Shown here: piece by piece, positions 1-12,259 of the stretch | How the letters are laid out: each line of letters starts with the position of its first letter | How positions within the stretch are numbered: position 1 is the first letter of the stretch | Source of the DNA: Acarospora socialis | Taxonomy: Eukaryota; Ascomycota; Lecanoromycetes; Acarosporales; Acarosporaceae | Assembly (NCBI GenBank): GCA_025617375.2 | Contig: JAMYGW020000002.1 | Coordinates: forward strand, 1,054,001-1,118,000 | DNA: 64,000 bases | Direction of reading: 5' to 3' | Made by a program: the position numbers and the translations under genes | Notes under the pieces: generated by a model | The model's input: only the letters and a program-made list of their open reading frames with translations | What the model was told of the DNA's origin: nothing | The model's database searches: none

Positions 1-863
1 TAGATCCCACCGATCTTTCAATTCTCTTCTTTTGTTATGTTGTATCACTCGCGCAATTGGCTGTGTATAGCAAACTCGCCCCAGGAGCTATTATCCAAAT
101 CTATCCAACACAACAAAGCATCCTCGACCGAACAGTTGAGTGTACTAACAGCGCGGGGCATGAAGTATCATAAGCCACTATGCGTGACAGCTCATCACAG
201 CCAGGGTGTGATTCCAAAGCCTTGGAGGTACTCTTTACTACTGCTACCAAGGTCATTCTCCTCGCCCGTCAGAAGATCGAAGAGAGGATTTGCTTGCCTA
301 GCCGCCCTTCCAAACCGCCTCGTGTACCCACTGATGGATGAACCACAACCATACGGACAACACCCCTCGCCGGTCAGCAACTCTGTGTTATACTACAGTA
401 GTAAGCTATCTCGTCGAATCACCTTCGAGGATTCTAGGCGGTAGTACTGTGCCCCTAGACTTATCGCTGTACAAAGCGCATTTCAGGCGGTCCAAGCGTG
501 TCGAGAGCCTCCAGCAATCTGGTGTGGCAGATGGTGCTAGACGCCGAGATAGCTACACTCATCCGTACCCGGAGAGCTCCAGTTGTCATGTCTCTCGGGT
601 CTTGTTCATGCAATGTCGGGGAGTGTTCTCGGTTTAATTTTCTATTCTACGGGCATGACTTGAAGCAAGTAATAGGCCCGTTCATTACTCGCATAAGTCG
701 TCTGTATTCATCATCCAGATACAAAAGATCTCATTTCATAGCCATTGTACGCTCCAGCCTCGGGCTCACAGTTTGGATCTTTCGGCAATCATTGCGTAGC
801 CCTTGGGATATGACTCTGCTCTCGCCGTTAGCATAATTGATATCACTGTCGGAGTACGGAGTG
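1..863. other. Intergenic, no supported gene
   Basis: Several short open frames overlap here on both strands (for example 37-444 and 338-637), but none shows a recognisable domain, biased codon use or paired splice signals. The stretch includes the 3' flank of the FMN dehydrogenase gene, which ends at 864. I see nothing further in it. Confidence 0.6.
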
Positions 864-2204
864 TCACCGACCTATAGCATCCCTCGTAATCTGCCCAATA
901 TTCTGAAAACCACCGACATTCATCAAAATGTCAAAGTCCGCCAGCAGACTCTTCATCACATGCCGCACGCCCGGCTCGCCCATGATACTAAGCCCCCAGA
1001 TCCACAAGCGGCCCACGAAGACGAACTTCGCACCCAACGCCAGCGCCTTGAAGATATCCGCTCCGCCTCTGATCCCGGAGTCGTACATGATGTACGTCTT
1101 ATCGCCCACGGCCTCGACAATCTTCTCGAGCGCATCCAGCGACGCTATGGCGCCATCGACTTGCCGCCCGGCGTGGTTTGACACCACGATGCCATCGCAT
1201 CCAATCTCCACGCACTTCTTCGCGTCCTCGACGCTCTGAATCCCCTTAATGCAAAAGGGCTTCCCGCCGCTGATCCGCTTCCACGCCTCCATCAGCCAGG
1301 GCATGCGTTCCCAGCTCTGAGCGCGGCCGTGCCAGACTTTATCGATCCAGAGCGCCCCTGCGCGCTGCGGGTCCTTCTTGGGGTCGATACCTTCCTCCGC
1401 GAGGCGTTTCTGGAAGACGGGGTCGGTGAGACCCAGGTCGGCGCCGACGCCGCGGTAGAAGGCGTAGTTGCCCGTCGCGACGTCGTCGTGGCGCCAGCCC
1501 AGCTGCCAGGTGTCGGTGGTGAGGATGCAGGCGGTGAAGCCGGACTTGTGGGCGCGTTCCAGGAGCGAGATGGTTAGTTCGTCGTCGTGCGGCATGTAGA
1601 GTTGGAAGAAGCGCGGACCGGCGCCGTTGGCTTCGGCGACGGCTTCGATGGATGTCGAGCCGGCGGTGCTGAGGCAGTAGGGAAGGTTGAGTTCTTTGGC
1701 GACGGTCGCCACGGGGAGCTCGCCGAGAGGGTGGTAGATTTTGTTGATGCCAATTGGCGCAAAGCCAATCGGCGCAGAGACTTTGTGCCCGAAGATTGTG
1801 GTCGTGGTGTCGCGGAGGTTGGTGTCAACGAGTTGGCGGGGAATGATGCGGTGCCGGTAGAAGGCTTGGCGGTTGGCAAGGTGGGTGTAGGATTGGCCGG
1901 CGTTGGAGGAGGCGTAGAACCTAGTATAACAGGCCCATTAGTAAAGGTGATAGTATCAGAGACTAGGACGGGGCGAGATACCAGCCGCCTTGAGTGAGCT
2001 TCTCCTTTGCTGATTCTTCGAGTTTGCCTGGCTCTAGAATCATCATCAGTCTCAAGTAACCAGCAATGGTGCGGTCAAGGATACCGTACCAGTGTTGAAA
2101 GGTGGGACCTCCCCGGTATTTGGTTTCCAAAAGTTCTCTCGCTGGTAAAGACTCCATTGAGGGGTGCTTCTCTTCTCAATGTTTGGGTTCTTCGGATCAG
2201 ACAT
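864..2204 (-). CDS. FMN-dependent alpha-hydroxy acid dehydrogenase (lactate 2-monooxygenase-like)
   Basis: Predicted to oxidise a 2-hydroxy acid such as lactate with FMN as cofactor, in a TIM-barrel fold. I join three exons: 2204-2090, 2033-1982 and 1920-864. The introns are 56 and 61 nt with GTACGG and GTATCT donors and CTAG acceptors, giving 407 aa, the usual length for the family. The start reads MSDPKNPNIEKR, a common opening in fungal homologues. The C-terminal half carries SNHAGRQVDG, which holds the catalytic His and substrate Arg; most relatives have SNHGGRQLD. It is followed by the phosphate-binding segments DSGIRGG and FVGRLW. The single long open frame 864-1712 starts inside the protein and is not the full gene. 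The substrate is not readable from sequence. Transcribed alone; the next gene upstream lies about 970 bp away. Confidence 0.9.
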
Positions 2205-3172
2205 GATTGCTGGCTTGTCTTCGATATTGAGAGTTTCAAATTAAATTGCTCTTGAAGCAAGGTGAACCTGGAATGATTGACGCCAGTGCACAAGTAGAGA
2301 TATATATTCTCCTCATCGTCACGACCGAGAGATGTCCCTATGAACGAGAATGACTTCATCTGCTCTGTAGCGTACCTGCGCGGCCTCGTTCCGCCCAGTC
2401 CCATCTTAGGTCTATCGGCAGATAAAGATCAAGCATCGCTCTAACATGGGGTTATCGGAGCTACTGCAAGGTCTCAATCCGCCTCTTCTCGCCCGAGAGA
2501 CAACAACAAACCACTGCTTGAGTCTTGCGTGTCTACGCTTCCGAAAAACGGCGACGGTTCGAATAAGGCTCCCTTCGTCTACGACTGTCTCCGTAAACAT
2601 GCGATGGTACTGATCGCACGACTGCGCTGAATTCCGCGAATGCAAGACAGAGACACGGCAGAACCCTAAAGCGGAATGAAGCTGATGAGTTTCCTCTGCC
2701 GCACATAGGGTTTCGTGGAGTACCCCAGAATCTTCGTGACCTATCTGCACTCAGTCCAAGGTTCTCGATCAAAGCTTTCAGGCGATCTATATCCGCTGGC
2801 ATCTCGGACGTAAAGGAGGGTGAAGCAACCAGCAGGCGGTATTGCACTGTCAGAGTGTCTATGGTTAAGCACTTTTCAAATGTCAATGCAGTCCAGACGA
2901 TACTCAGAGCAACTTTAGGAAGCACTATACAGTTCTGGCTCACGTCCACCTACTGCCTTGATGATTTTACGGTTATATGTAAACGATATAGACTATATAG
3001 TCAGCCCTAATCTACAAGTATTCACATATCTTATCTTCCTCAACATAGCTACATCTTATCATGTATGTACACGGAGCACTCTACTGCAACCTATATCCAC
3101 ACATATCTCTGTTTCAGGGCGACAGCGAGAAACAAGCAAGGCAAGCTATGTGGCCGATATTCTGTACCTATA
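2205..3172. other. Intergenic, about 970 bp, no supported gene
   Basis: Contains the promoter side of the FMN dehydrogenase gene and the 3' flank of the Pro/Ser-rich gene. A minus-strand open frame at 2533-2949 (138 aa) begins plausibly, but its second half has no recognisable domain and no splice partner, so I do not call it a gene. Confidence 0.5.
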
Positions 3173-4294
3173 TCAATCACGACTTCCCTTCCGACCCCCA
3201 AAGCCCTTTAACCCCACCAACGCACCGACCCAACTGCCTCTTCTCCATTTGGCCTGCTGCACTTCTTTCTTCCACTGCTGCAGCTCGTCGGCACTCAAGT
3301 CTGTACGGGTGCGTTGCAATGGGGGCGGGGTTGGTCGGCTGTTGTTCGCTTTTTGGAGTGTGGACGGGTGCGTCTGGGATGGTGACGTTGGCTGCTTTGG
3401 TGGTGTCACTGCCGATCGTGGTGATGGTGGTTTTGGCTGGGATGAAACAGGTATGGAGTTGGTATTTGCTGGTCTTGGAGGGGTCCAAGCTTGCGCGGTA
3501 AAGCTGGTACGTTGCCTGGACCCAGGTCTGGGTATGGGAGTAGATGGGCGAGGGTGATTCTGGGTGTGGCCTGACACGTTGGGTGGATGAGTGTCGCGCC
3601 TTTGCCGCGAGATTGGTGGAGGGACTGCGTCGTCTGTTTCATCGTCTAAAGTATTGGATTCCTCGTATAGCGTGTGGGTTGTGCGATCAAGTGCGGATGG
3701 AGGAATGGCTTCCAGGAGCATTTCACCCAGCGTCAACCCATCCACGGATGAGCGTGGAGTCGTTTTCTCGGAACCGGGTGAGGAATCCAGATCAAGATAA
3801 TCTAGAGTAGTTGGGAGGGGAGATGGAGGCGCGTATAACTGGGTGCTCGGTGAAAGAGCTCGAGATCCCGTGGCGTGAGAAGCTTGAGAAGAGTTCGAAT
3901 CGAAGTAAGACCGAGGGCTTGGAGGTTTGTAGATTTGCGTCACAACCGAGGAAGGTGTATGCGATGATGGGGAAGCTGGTGTGTGACGAGGAACGAGTTG
4001 AGGTGGGGAGCCTCGTGTGAGGTGCTCGGCCTGATCAATAACGGAGGAGGCAGGTCGTGGTGGAGACGCTTTTGGTGTTGAGGGCATCGGTACGCTGATC
4101 TCCGGAGTCTCGATGGTATAAGAAACCGGAGATCTTGTGCTCGAGCTCGAGGGAACATAAGACGGAGACGACGATGGGTGATGATGTATGGGCTGGTGGT
4201 ATCTGTAGATTTCTCGTTGGTAAATGGAATCGAAGACACCCCGCTTCTCGTAGTCACTGAGGACAAAGGCATGGGAGTAGCGGTTTGGCATCAC
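3173..4294 (-). CDS. Disordered Pro/Ser/Thr-rich protein of unknown function
   Basis: A single uninterrupted frame of 373 aa. I do not recognise a family. The first 30 residues are tyrosine-rich and look ordered (MMPNRYSHAFVLSDYEKRG). The middle, about residues 35-330, is low-complexity Pro/Ser/Thr with many SP and TP dipeptides, possible phosphorylation sites, and is probably disordered. The last 50 residues look conserved and basic: LSADELQQWKKEVQQ, then a Trp- and Gly-rich end (WRRGSWVGALVGLKGFGG). No signal peptide or convincing membrane segment. The upstream ATG is the first in frame. Its 5' side faces the retrotransposon block, which begins 685 bp away, so the element sits in or near its promoter region. 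A regulatory or scaffold role is only a guess. Confidence 0.7.
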   Translation of the reverse strand: MMPNRYSHAFVLSDYEKRGVFDSIYQREIYRYHQPIHHHPSSSPSYVPSSSSTRSPVSYTIETPEISVPMPSTPKASPPRPASSVIDQAEHLTRGSPPQLVPRHTPASPSSHTPSSVVTQIYKPPSPRSYFDSNSSQASHATGSRALSPSTQLYAPPSPLPTTLDYLDLDSSPGSEKTTPRSSVDGLTLGEMLLEAIPPSALDRTTHTLYEESNTLDDETDDAVPPPISRQRRDTHPPNVSGHTQNHPRPSTPIPRPGSRQRTSFTAQAWTPPRPANTNSIPVSSQPKPPSPRSAVTPPKQPTSPSQTHPSTLQKANNSRPTPPPLQRTRTDLSADELQQWKKEVQQAKWRRGSWVGALVGLKGFGGRKGSRD

Positions 4295-4978
4295 GATGCC
4301 TGATCTTTGTGGCTATCTTTTGTCTCTCATTATCTGTGTGCCTGTTCTTGCAAAGGGATGGTAGGTAAGTGAAGCTGTGTCTGTTAGTTTGAGCAGTAGC
4401 AAGTGGGGCCCTCTCAATGCCTCCATAACTTAGTCGTTCTAGTTCTAGCAGGATCCTGGTTTCTGGTTCTTATTAGAGTTTTGGTGATGGCCTGTGCACA
4501 TGGCAAGGAATGGCGGGGACGATTGAGTTCAGATATAACTCAACGATTCCAATCGGGTGATTAATTTTCAATTCGCAGACGCTGAGGAAGGACAATCAAT
4601 CACCTTATCGATACCTTAATTGATAAGAGTCCGCAACATGCAGATCACTGATGCTGGGTAATCGCAGTGTCTTTCATCTATGTGCACCCAAGTATCTTAC
4701 ACTTCTGTAGTCGAGATCGGTTGAGATTGGTCTTCGCTACGGCTGTGGGAGGTTAGACGGTCAATGTGTAGCCGATGAAAGATCTAAGGTAGATGGTGCA
4801 TTTACGATACCCAAGGTAGGCTCTGGCTAAATGACCTTGGCTTTTGGACATTAGCTGCAGGGCTAGAGAGATGACAACAATAATAGTACCATATCCCAGA
4901 GATACAGCCATAAGCCTACATGGAACGCGCTGTATTGTACGGCCACATTCAGTCTTGTCAGTTTACATAAATATATGT
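4295..4978. other. Intergenic, promoter side of the Pro/Ser-rich gene
   Basis: Normal base composition with CG, CC and GG present right up to the element boundary at 4978, so the mutation seen in the element has not spread out here. A GGTAGGTAAG motif near 4370 resembles the TAGGTA-type repeats seen elsewhere in the window. No gene is supported. Confidence 0.55.
4974..4978. repeat. Target-site duplication, left copy (TATGT)
   Basis: The 5 bp before the left LTR are TATGT, and the 5 bp after the right LTR (22714-22718) are also TATGT. A 5-bp duplication is standard for Ty1/copia integration and fixes both ends of the outer element. Confidence 0.9.
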
Positions 4979-5153
4979 TGTCAGAAATCCAGGCCTTATC
5001 CAGTAGAGATTCTCATAGAGTTTTAAGTCACATTCTCCAGTAGCCTATTTGAACTTAGTGATACACACCACATATCATGTAAATTAATTCTAGATACTCT
5101 AGATAATAATGACAATCAATATTACTCACATGCTTTGATCTTCAAGTCTGACA
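4979..5153 (+). repeat. Left LTR of the outer copia element
   Basis: 175 bp, TGTCA...TGACA. It aligns along its whole length, without gaps, with 22539-22713. Its outer (left) half keeps several CC and GG dinucleotides, while its inner half has mostly lost them. Confidence 0.92.
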
Positions 5154-6355
5154 GATTATAAACTCAAATTACATGTAAAACATTTGAAACAGTGAAGAAG
5201 AATCTTGTTGTTGCTGACATATGAAATTGTCATCAATATTCTAAGAAAAAGTGCAGACTCAACATAAAAACAGACACTCAGCTGTTCAAAAGTGTTATAG
5301 ACATCTGTGCAACATTCATATGAATAAGAATTGAAATAATGATCTCATAAACATCAAAATCACATTTAAAATCAAAAAATTTGTTCAGAAACACAACAAT
5401 TTTCAATTTTGATGATATCATCATACAAATTGAACACAATGTTGTCTTCAAATCTTTTTTTTTCATAAACTGTAAAACTGAAAGATTCAGCAGACTATTC
5501 AGCATAAAAAATATTGATTAAATACATCTTGATAAGCTTTAAACTATGAAATATAGTTAAAAAAATGAATTTAAAATCAAATCTGATGACAACAATTATA
5601 ATGTTAACAGTCTTAACATCAGACAGTACAACAGCTGCAGTGTTACAAATCACAGTTTTTAACTCAGTTCACAATGACTGAGTCAATAGAAACAACAAGA
5701 TCATGATCATCATCATTCTCAATGTTATCTTTAAAGTGACAATCATCATAAACAACATAAGAACTGCAAAAGAAATGTGAGAGCATCTGCATTTAATTTA
5801 TACTTCTTATAAATTTAATCTTCAGTATATTCTCTTTATCAATCTCTATGATTTCTGTTTGAATTAATTTGCATTAATTAATAATTATGTTCTCAAATAT
5901 AAGAGATTTCTGATCAAAATTGCAACATTTAATTTCATTATTAACAAAATTCTGAAGATCATTCTCTTTCTCATCAATCTAAAATTTTTTAACAATCAAT
6001 AAGTGACAGCAAAATGTTCTGCTGTCTGAATCATACTTTTTTTGCTTAATAGTTTAATTGCAAAACTTATTGATGAAGAACAGCTCAAAGAAGAAAACAA
6101 GAATCTGACTTTAATGAGAAAGTTCAAAGAAAAGAACAGAAATAAAAATGAAAAAAAAAATAAAAAATTGAAGAACAAGAAGAAAAATGTTGAAAAGAAC
6201 AAAGAAAAGAATGAAAAGTGCACACACTATAATAAGAAAGTTCATGCAGAACAGAACTGCTGACACAAATACTTTAACAAGATATTAAATGAAATTAAGA
6301 AGAAACAGAAAGTCAATAAGAAAAAGAGCTTGAATTTAAATAAAAAGTGTTGTTT
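5154..6355 (+). pseudogene. gag remnant of the outer copia element
   Basis: AT-rich fossil coding region on the plus strand. Near 6,216-6,265 it shows a retroviral-type zinc knuckle of the form C-x2-(C)-x4-H-x4-C embedded in a lysine-rich stretch, as in copia Gag. Sequence related to copia continues after the gypsy guest at 12,658. Broken by many breaks. Confidence 0.75.
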
Positions 6356-6753
6356 TGTTACAATCAAGTCAGAATAAGCTTGAGACAGATTGAAGAGTGT
6401 TACAATTAAGTCAGAATAAACTTAAAGCAAACTGATGCATATATGCAGAGAGTATACATTCAGAAAAATGTTTAAACAGCAGTTATGTGACATCTTAACA
6501 TGCTCAACATGCAAACAGTGAGCTGAACAAGCTGAAAACTCAATGTGCTCAATATGCTCAATAATAAAATCAGCAAGAGCTGACAAGCAGACTTACTATA
6601 TAGTAGAATTATTTTTCTTATGAAAACAATCATGTTCAACTTAAATAACTATCTAAAAGTTAAAGATCAGAATCATTTCAGATCAGCTGTTATATCAATA
6701 AGCACAAACTTTTAATTCTACATACTTGAGAAATCTCAGATTAAAATGTTACA
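6356..6753 (+). repeat. 5' LTR of the gypsy element
   Basis: 398 bp, TGTTAC...GTTACA, aligning without length change to 12260-12657. Differences are transitions. Within it an 18-20 bp segment ending in CAAGTCAGAATAAGCTTGA is imperfectly repeated about 45 bp apart. Confidence 0.9.
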
Positions 6754-9179
6754 CTTTGAACATTCTTATGATATAACAAGTATGATGTCTGACACACAGA
6801 AGAACATCTCAACTTTATTCTTGAAGTAAGTTCAGACAAATTTATCTTTATTATTTACTTTGAGTAGAATAATGACACAATCAGTGATGATGTTGATTCA
6901 TACTATACAATTATTCTTAAGTGCATCTAAGATACAGATATCAGATATCTTTAATAAAGAAAGAGAGAAGCTGCAAGTCTTTGTGATTAAACTCAATCTG
7001 TACATTGAATTCAATCAATTGAAGTTTTAAATCAATCAAGAAAAGACACTGTTTGCAATAATCTATCTTGTGAATGCAGTCTTTAACTGAATTAATTTCA
7101 AGCTGCATGAGTTTCTAGAAAAAAGATACAAAGAATGCAACACAGACACAAAATTTATGTTCAATGACTATGTACAGTTTAAAAAAAAGTTAAAAAAAGT
7201 CTTCAGAGTGATCAATGAAGAAAGAGCAGCTGAGAAATGAGTTTACATCTTGTAACAGAGTGAATCAGCAGCAATGTACATCACAGAGTTTCAGTGATTA
7301 GTGATACTTATCAGATAAGATAATGAAACACTTATCTATCAGTACTATTGTGAATTGAGAAAGTTCATCAAAGACAAGATAGTCTGAGCAGAACAATCAG
7401 ACAATCTTTAGAAAATGATTGATCTGAGTATCAATATCAATAGTTGTTAATGAAAATGACAGATAAAATGAAAAGAATATTGAATGTCATCTATGATAGA
7501 AGATCAAGAAGAAAGCTTTTGACTGTGAGTGAAGTGATATGTTTTATTGATAAGACATAGAAAGATGAACTCTATGAATCTCAATGTGATTGAGAAGTGT
7601 TGTTAGAAGTCATGAAAAACTAAACAAATGAAGTATGAATATCAGTCAGAGTGATTCACTAAGTCTTAAATAACACTGCAAAATGAAATGTGAATGTATT
7701 ACAACTGTAAAAAACTTGAACATCTTGTCTGAGAATGCAACAGATCTCAGATGAAAAGAAAGAATGTTGCAGTGACAATTAAGAAGAATACATGCATAGT
7801 GCATAACATTCTCAGCTAAACAGTCTGTTACAATGACATGTGCAGAGTACACATGAATGCAAAAGATAAAATCAAATGATATCTTCAGAAACTGTGCAAA
7901 GACATGAAGAACAGATATGATATGATGAGTTGATCAATCTACAAAAAAAAATTAGCTACTCTTATCAAAAAAGATGTTCTTGATGCTGAGAAAGAAAACA
8001 ATGTTCTTGAAGATGACATTAAAGAGACTGATAATTATGAATTTCAAATTGATGAATCTTAAATATTTTCTAATAGTGATACACTTGCAGAAGAAAGTTC
8101 AGATGATGTTGAGACAAAGTTTTTGAGAAAGTACTGAGCAAAGATCAAAAGAAATCTAAGTATTCAGAAAGAAACAACATCAGACTGCAATATAATGTAG
8201 AAGAAAGAGTAAAAAACTTGAAAACAGAAAGCAGAGATATGCAAAGAATTTGACAGTTTAATGAGAGATATACAAACAGTCACAAGAAAATCAATATCAA
8301 AATCTCTTGTGTGAAAAATCAAAAGTCACAAGATTGAGATATACTTATCTGAAGAATATATCACACAAAATAAAGACAAATGAATCTTCAGCAAAGAATA
8401 TATATCATTTGAATTTCTGCAAAGAGTAAAAATCTTTGAGAGTCAGTTGCAGATAAAGTATGATCAATATAAACTCTGACTACACTCAGAAAGACACATT
8501 GAGCAACACAGTCTAGAGTATGTGAATCTTATGATTGAAAGAAAATCAAGATGATTTTAAGAACTTTGAAGATGAGTCAAACAACTGAGTGAGTCAAAAA
8601 ACAAAAAACTCTCTCAACAAGACTAGAGAACAAGAAGCTAGTGATGTCTTAAAGACAAGACAATAATCATCAGATATGAATTAAGATTATAATTAATGAA
8701 CACTGAATCAATGCATTGATGAATTCTGAAGTAAACAAAAACATTATGAATCAGAAAACAGTCAACATGTTGAGATTAGAGACATGACAAGTGCACTGTT
8801 TATTCAACATATAAATGACAAATGAAGTCATCAAAAGAATTGATGAGAAAATCTATGTGAAAGTCTCAATTCTTGAAAACTCACAAGAGATAATGTTTAA
8901 TGTTATAAAATCAATTGAATACAACACAGTACTAAAGATGCTCTGATTGTGCAGAAAAAATCTGAAGATTGATTGAGTTATGAAAGAAATATATGTGATT
9001 AAAGACACATACAAGATTCTCAAACAATCAGAGATGAGCTTATCAGAATATAAGTCATGAAATCATGAAATATCACTATTGAATGAAAAGCAATCTAAGT
9101 GAATGTCATTATACTCAATGAGCAAAAATCAACTCAAGAAAATTAGAACTTATCTTGATGAAAATCTCAAGAAAAAATT

Positions 9180-9720
9180 CATAAAATCATCAAAGTCATC
9201 AGCAGAATATCTGATTCTGTTTATATCAAAGAAGAATGACAAAAAATGACTATATGTTGACTACAGACAACTCAACAAGATAACTTATTAAGATAGTTAT
9301 TCTTTACTGCTGATAGAAGAGTTGCAAAACTGATTAGATAAGACTAAATGATTCACAAGTTTAGATCTCAAAGACATTTACTACTGAGTCAGAATGAAAG
9401 AAAACAAAGAGTAAAAGACAGCATTCTAAACAAGATACAGACATTATAAATACACTGTCATGTCATTCAGACTAAAAAATGCATCAGTTATCTTTCAGAG
9501 ATTAATTAATGACATATTAAGAGAATATCTCAATGATTTTGTAATCACATATCTGAATGACATTCTGATATACTCAGAAGATCTTGAGAAGCACTGTGAA
9601 CATGTGTGCAAGATATTAGCAAAGCTCAATGAGAAAGCTCTGTATGTGAAAAAGTCAAAAAGCAGATTTAAAATCAAGAAAATTAAGTTTCTAAACTATG
9701 TAATTTGATCTGAACAAATC
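9180..9720 (+). pseudogene. Reverse transcriptase remnant of the gypsy element
   Basis: The best preserved coding stretch of the block: an open frame of 82 aa at 9460-9708 reads as the gypsy palm region, starting MSFRLKNAS and containing YLNDILIYS at the catalytic YxDD position. It is followed by RNase H-like sequence. A fossil with many breaks. Confidence 0.85.
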
Positions 9721-11539
9721 AAGAAGAATTTAAAGAAGATAAAAGCAGTCAGAAACTGATCAACATTAAAATGAATCAAGAAAGTATAGATCTTTCTAGA
9801 ATTAATGAACTATTATTGAAAGTTTGTATCAAACTATGCAAAGATTGCAGAATCACTGATGCATTTAACACACAAAAACAAAAAATAACACTGAGATCAA
9901 GAACAGAAGAATGCATTTCACATATTAAAGAGAAGTTTTAGTGAAACAGCACATCTGAGAATACTCAACTCAGCATACAAGAAAACACTGAAAACTGATG
10001 CTTCAAATTTTGCAGTGAGAGCATATTTATATCAAATTGAGAATGAGCAGCAGAGATTCATAACATATCAGTTTAGAAAACTATCAGAATTCAAGAAAAA
10101 ATACAAGATTCACAACAAAAAACTTCTTACAATAGTAAAAGCACTACAGAATTGAAGATCTTATCTTGCAGAAATGAATAAGTCAATTTAGATCTATATG
10201 AATCATAAGAATCTGAGAAACTTCATAATGACAAAATAACTCAATCAATGACAGATTCATTGAACAGAGCAGTTAGCAGACTATGAATTTCAGATTTATT
10301 ACAAGAAGAGTAATAAAAATAATGAAGCAAATGTTTTGAGCAGATAATCTGATCATGAAGATGTACAGACAATATATATTGAAATTTTCAGTGAAGACAA
10401 TAAAGAAATTCTCATGAAGAACTTAGCAGCAACATACAAAATGAAGCAAGCTTTCTTGACAGACAAAGAACTCATTAAGATGTGTCACTACAGCAGAGTT
10501 GATGAACATCTAAAAATTAAGTGCACTGAGAATCTAGTGCAAAGAAGACACAACATTAGTGATTTTAGAAATCAAATCATCAAGATGATCACTGTGTGCA
10601 ATTCATGCTGAAAAAACAAGATCAATTAAAATAAACAATATGATGAAGTAATGTGACTAAACACATCAGATGCACTGTGAAAGTCAGTTATCATGAACTT
10701 CATTATGAAGCTATCATTATTAAAGAATTCAGCATGAAAAGTGAGATTTAACAGTATATTGACAATAGTGAATAGATTAATCAAGTACACAATGTTCATT
10801 TCATTCAAAGAAACTGCAACAGCATCAGTATTGATGTACATCATACTGCAAGAATTGATTAACAATTACAGACTATTAAAGAAGTTTATCACTGACAGAG
10901 ACAAACTGTTTATAAGCAAGTTTTGAGAAACATTCACAGCAGAACTCAGAATAAAACATAAAATGTTGACAGCATATTATTCACAGATGAATGAGCAGAA
11001 CAAATGAATGAATCAGTCAGTAAAAATGTACTTGAGACACTATGTCAACAAGAGTCAAGATAACTGAGTACAACTGTTGTCAACAGCACAGTTTGCATAC
11101 AACAATGCAAGAAACAAAATCACAAAAAAAACATCTTTCTATATGAATTATGACTACAATTCAGAGATATGATGAGATCTCAGAGAATATGAATCATGAA
11201 GTCAAAAAGTGATTTTGAATATTGCTCAGATGAAAAAACTGTATTAAGATCTAACAAAACAGATCAAACAGCAGATGAAATGAACAACAGAAGCAAAATC
11301 ATTCAAAGAAGAAGAAAAAATATACTTAAAAATAAATAATATAAAAACTAAAGAAAAAAACAAGAAGCTGAAAAACAAGAGCATTGAATCATTCAAGATC
11401 ATATGAAACATCAAAGAGTTAAGCTATGAGTTAAACTTACTCAAGAAGATAAGAATACACTCAATATTTCATGCATTTATGCTACAGCATTGTGATCAGT
11501 TCATATTACTTCAAATCACTGAAACATTTGTCAAATTCA

Positions 11540-11700
11540 AAAAAGAATATGAAGTCAAGAACATCTTAGAGAAGAGAATGATTAGTGAGAAAGCTCACTA
11601 TTTCATTAAATGAAAAGATTACAATATCTCAGAAAATATCTGAAAATCCAAAGAGAATTTCAAGAACTGCACAAGAATGCTTCAATGTTTTGAGAAAGAA
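11540..11700 (+). pseudogene. Chromodomain remnant of the gypsy element
   Basis: After the integrase and a segment resembling the 'IHSIFHAFMLQ' linker of chromoviruses, the frame shows EYEVKNIL and further aromatic residues spaced as in a chromodomain. In the family this domain reads histone marks and steers integration to heterochromatin. Confidence 0.75.
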
Positions 11701-11761
11701 GATTGACATTGATATTAACTCAGAAGAATGATGACATCAAGTCAATAAGTTATAACATTGT

Positions 11762-12181
11762 TTAAGAATCTTCATTCTCAGTTTCATCATTATCACTATC
11801 AAGTTCAGCAGCAAAACAGTCAGTCTTCTGTGCAGCACAACAATCTATTTGATTTAGAGTTTTCTGAAGATGCATGACTTTTGAGAAAAGTGTGACAAGC
11901 TCAGTGTGCTTAGTTGTCAAGACATTGTTTGTCTTACTCACTTCTTTCATTGTCTTTGATATTTTCTTTCAAAGCAAAATACAAGTTCTGTTGAGAAACT
12001 TTCACAATACATTAATACACAGATGATCATGACAAGTATACTTATTACATTTCAATCAAGATTTCATTACAAAACAATCAAGATCACAAGAGACACAGTG
12101 ATCACAGAAAAATGAGATTAAGATGTCATCAAGTTGAATTTTCTTTGTGATTCTTAGATAATTGAAATTTTTAGAAAGCAT
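11762..12181 (-). pseudogene. Antisense Cys-rich/coiled-coil reading frame inside the gypsy element
   Basis: Between the chromodomain and the 3' LTR, the minus strand carries a separate coding-like track starting near 12181. It has a short N-terminus, then LDDILIS followed by clustered cysteines (C-x2-C-x2-C-x3-C, then FVMK, then further Cys), then a coiled-coil segment and an acidic Asp/Glu tail ending at 11762. The layout resembles the many short fungal proteins with DILIS, clustered Cys and FVMKG motifs that are commonly annotated next to gypsy elements. That link comes from memory of the family and was not searched. Function unknown. Broken here. Confidence 0.6.
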
Positions 12182-12259
12182 TGTCACTGATGATGAACAA
12201 TGTGAATACTCTCACTTATATAGATTCTAGAGAACTAGCATCTGAAAAGAAAAGAATAG

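Noticed and set aside
37-836. Three overlapping plus-strand frames at the window start
   Set aside because: No recognisable domains, mutual overlap, and no consistent start or splice context.
2533-2949. 138-codon minus-strand frame between the first two genes
   Set aside because: No domain, no splice partner, and the second half looks random; could be a relic but not supportable.
11762-11950. 62-codon minus-strand frame as a host gene
   Set aside because: It forms the tail of the antisense track within the gypsy element, with the same plan as a longer region upstream on that strand.
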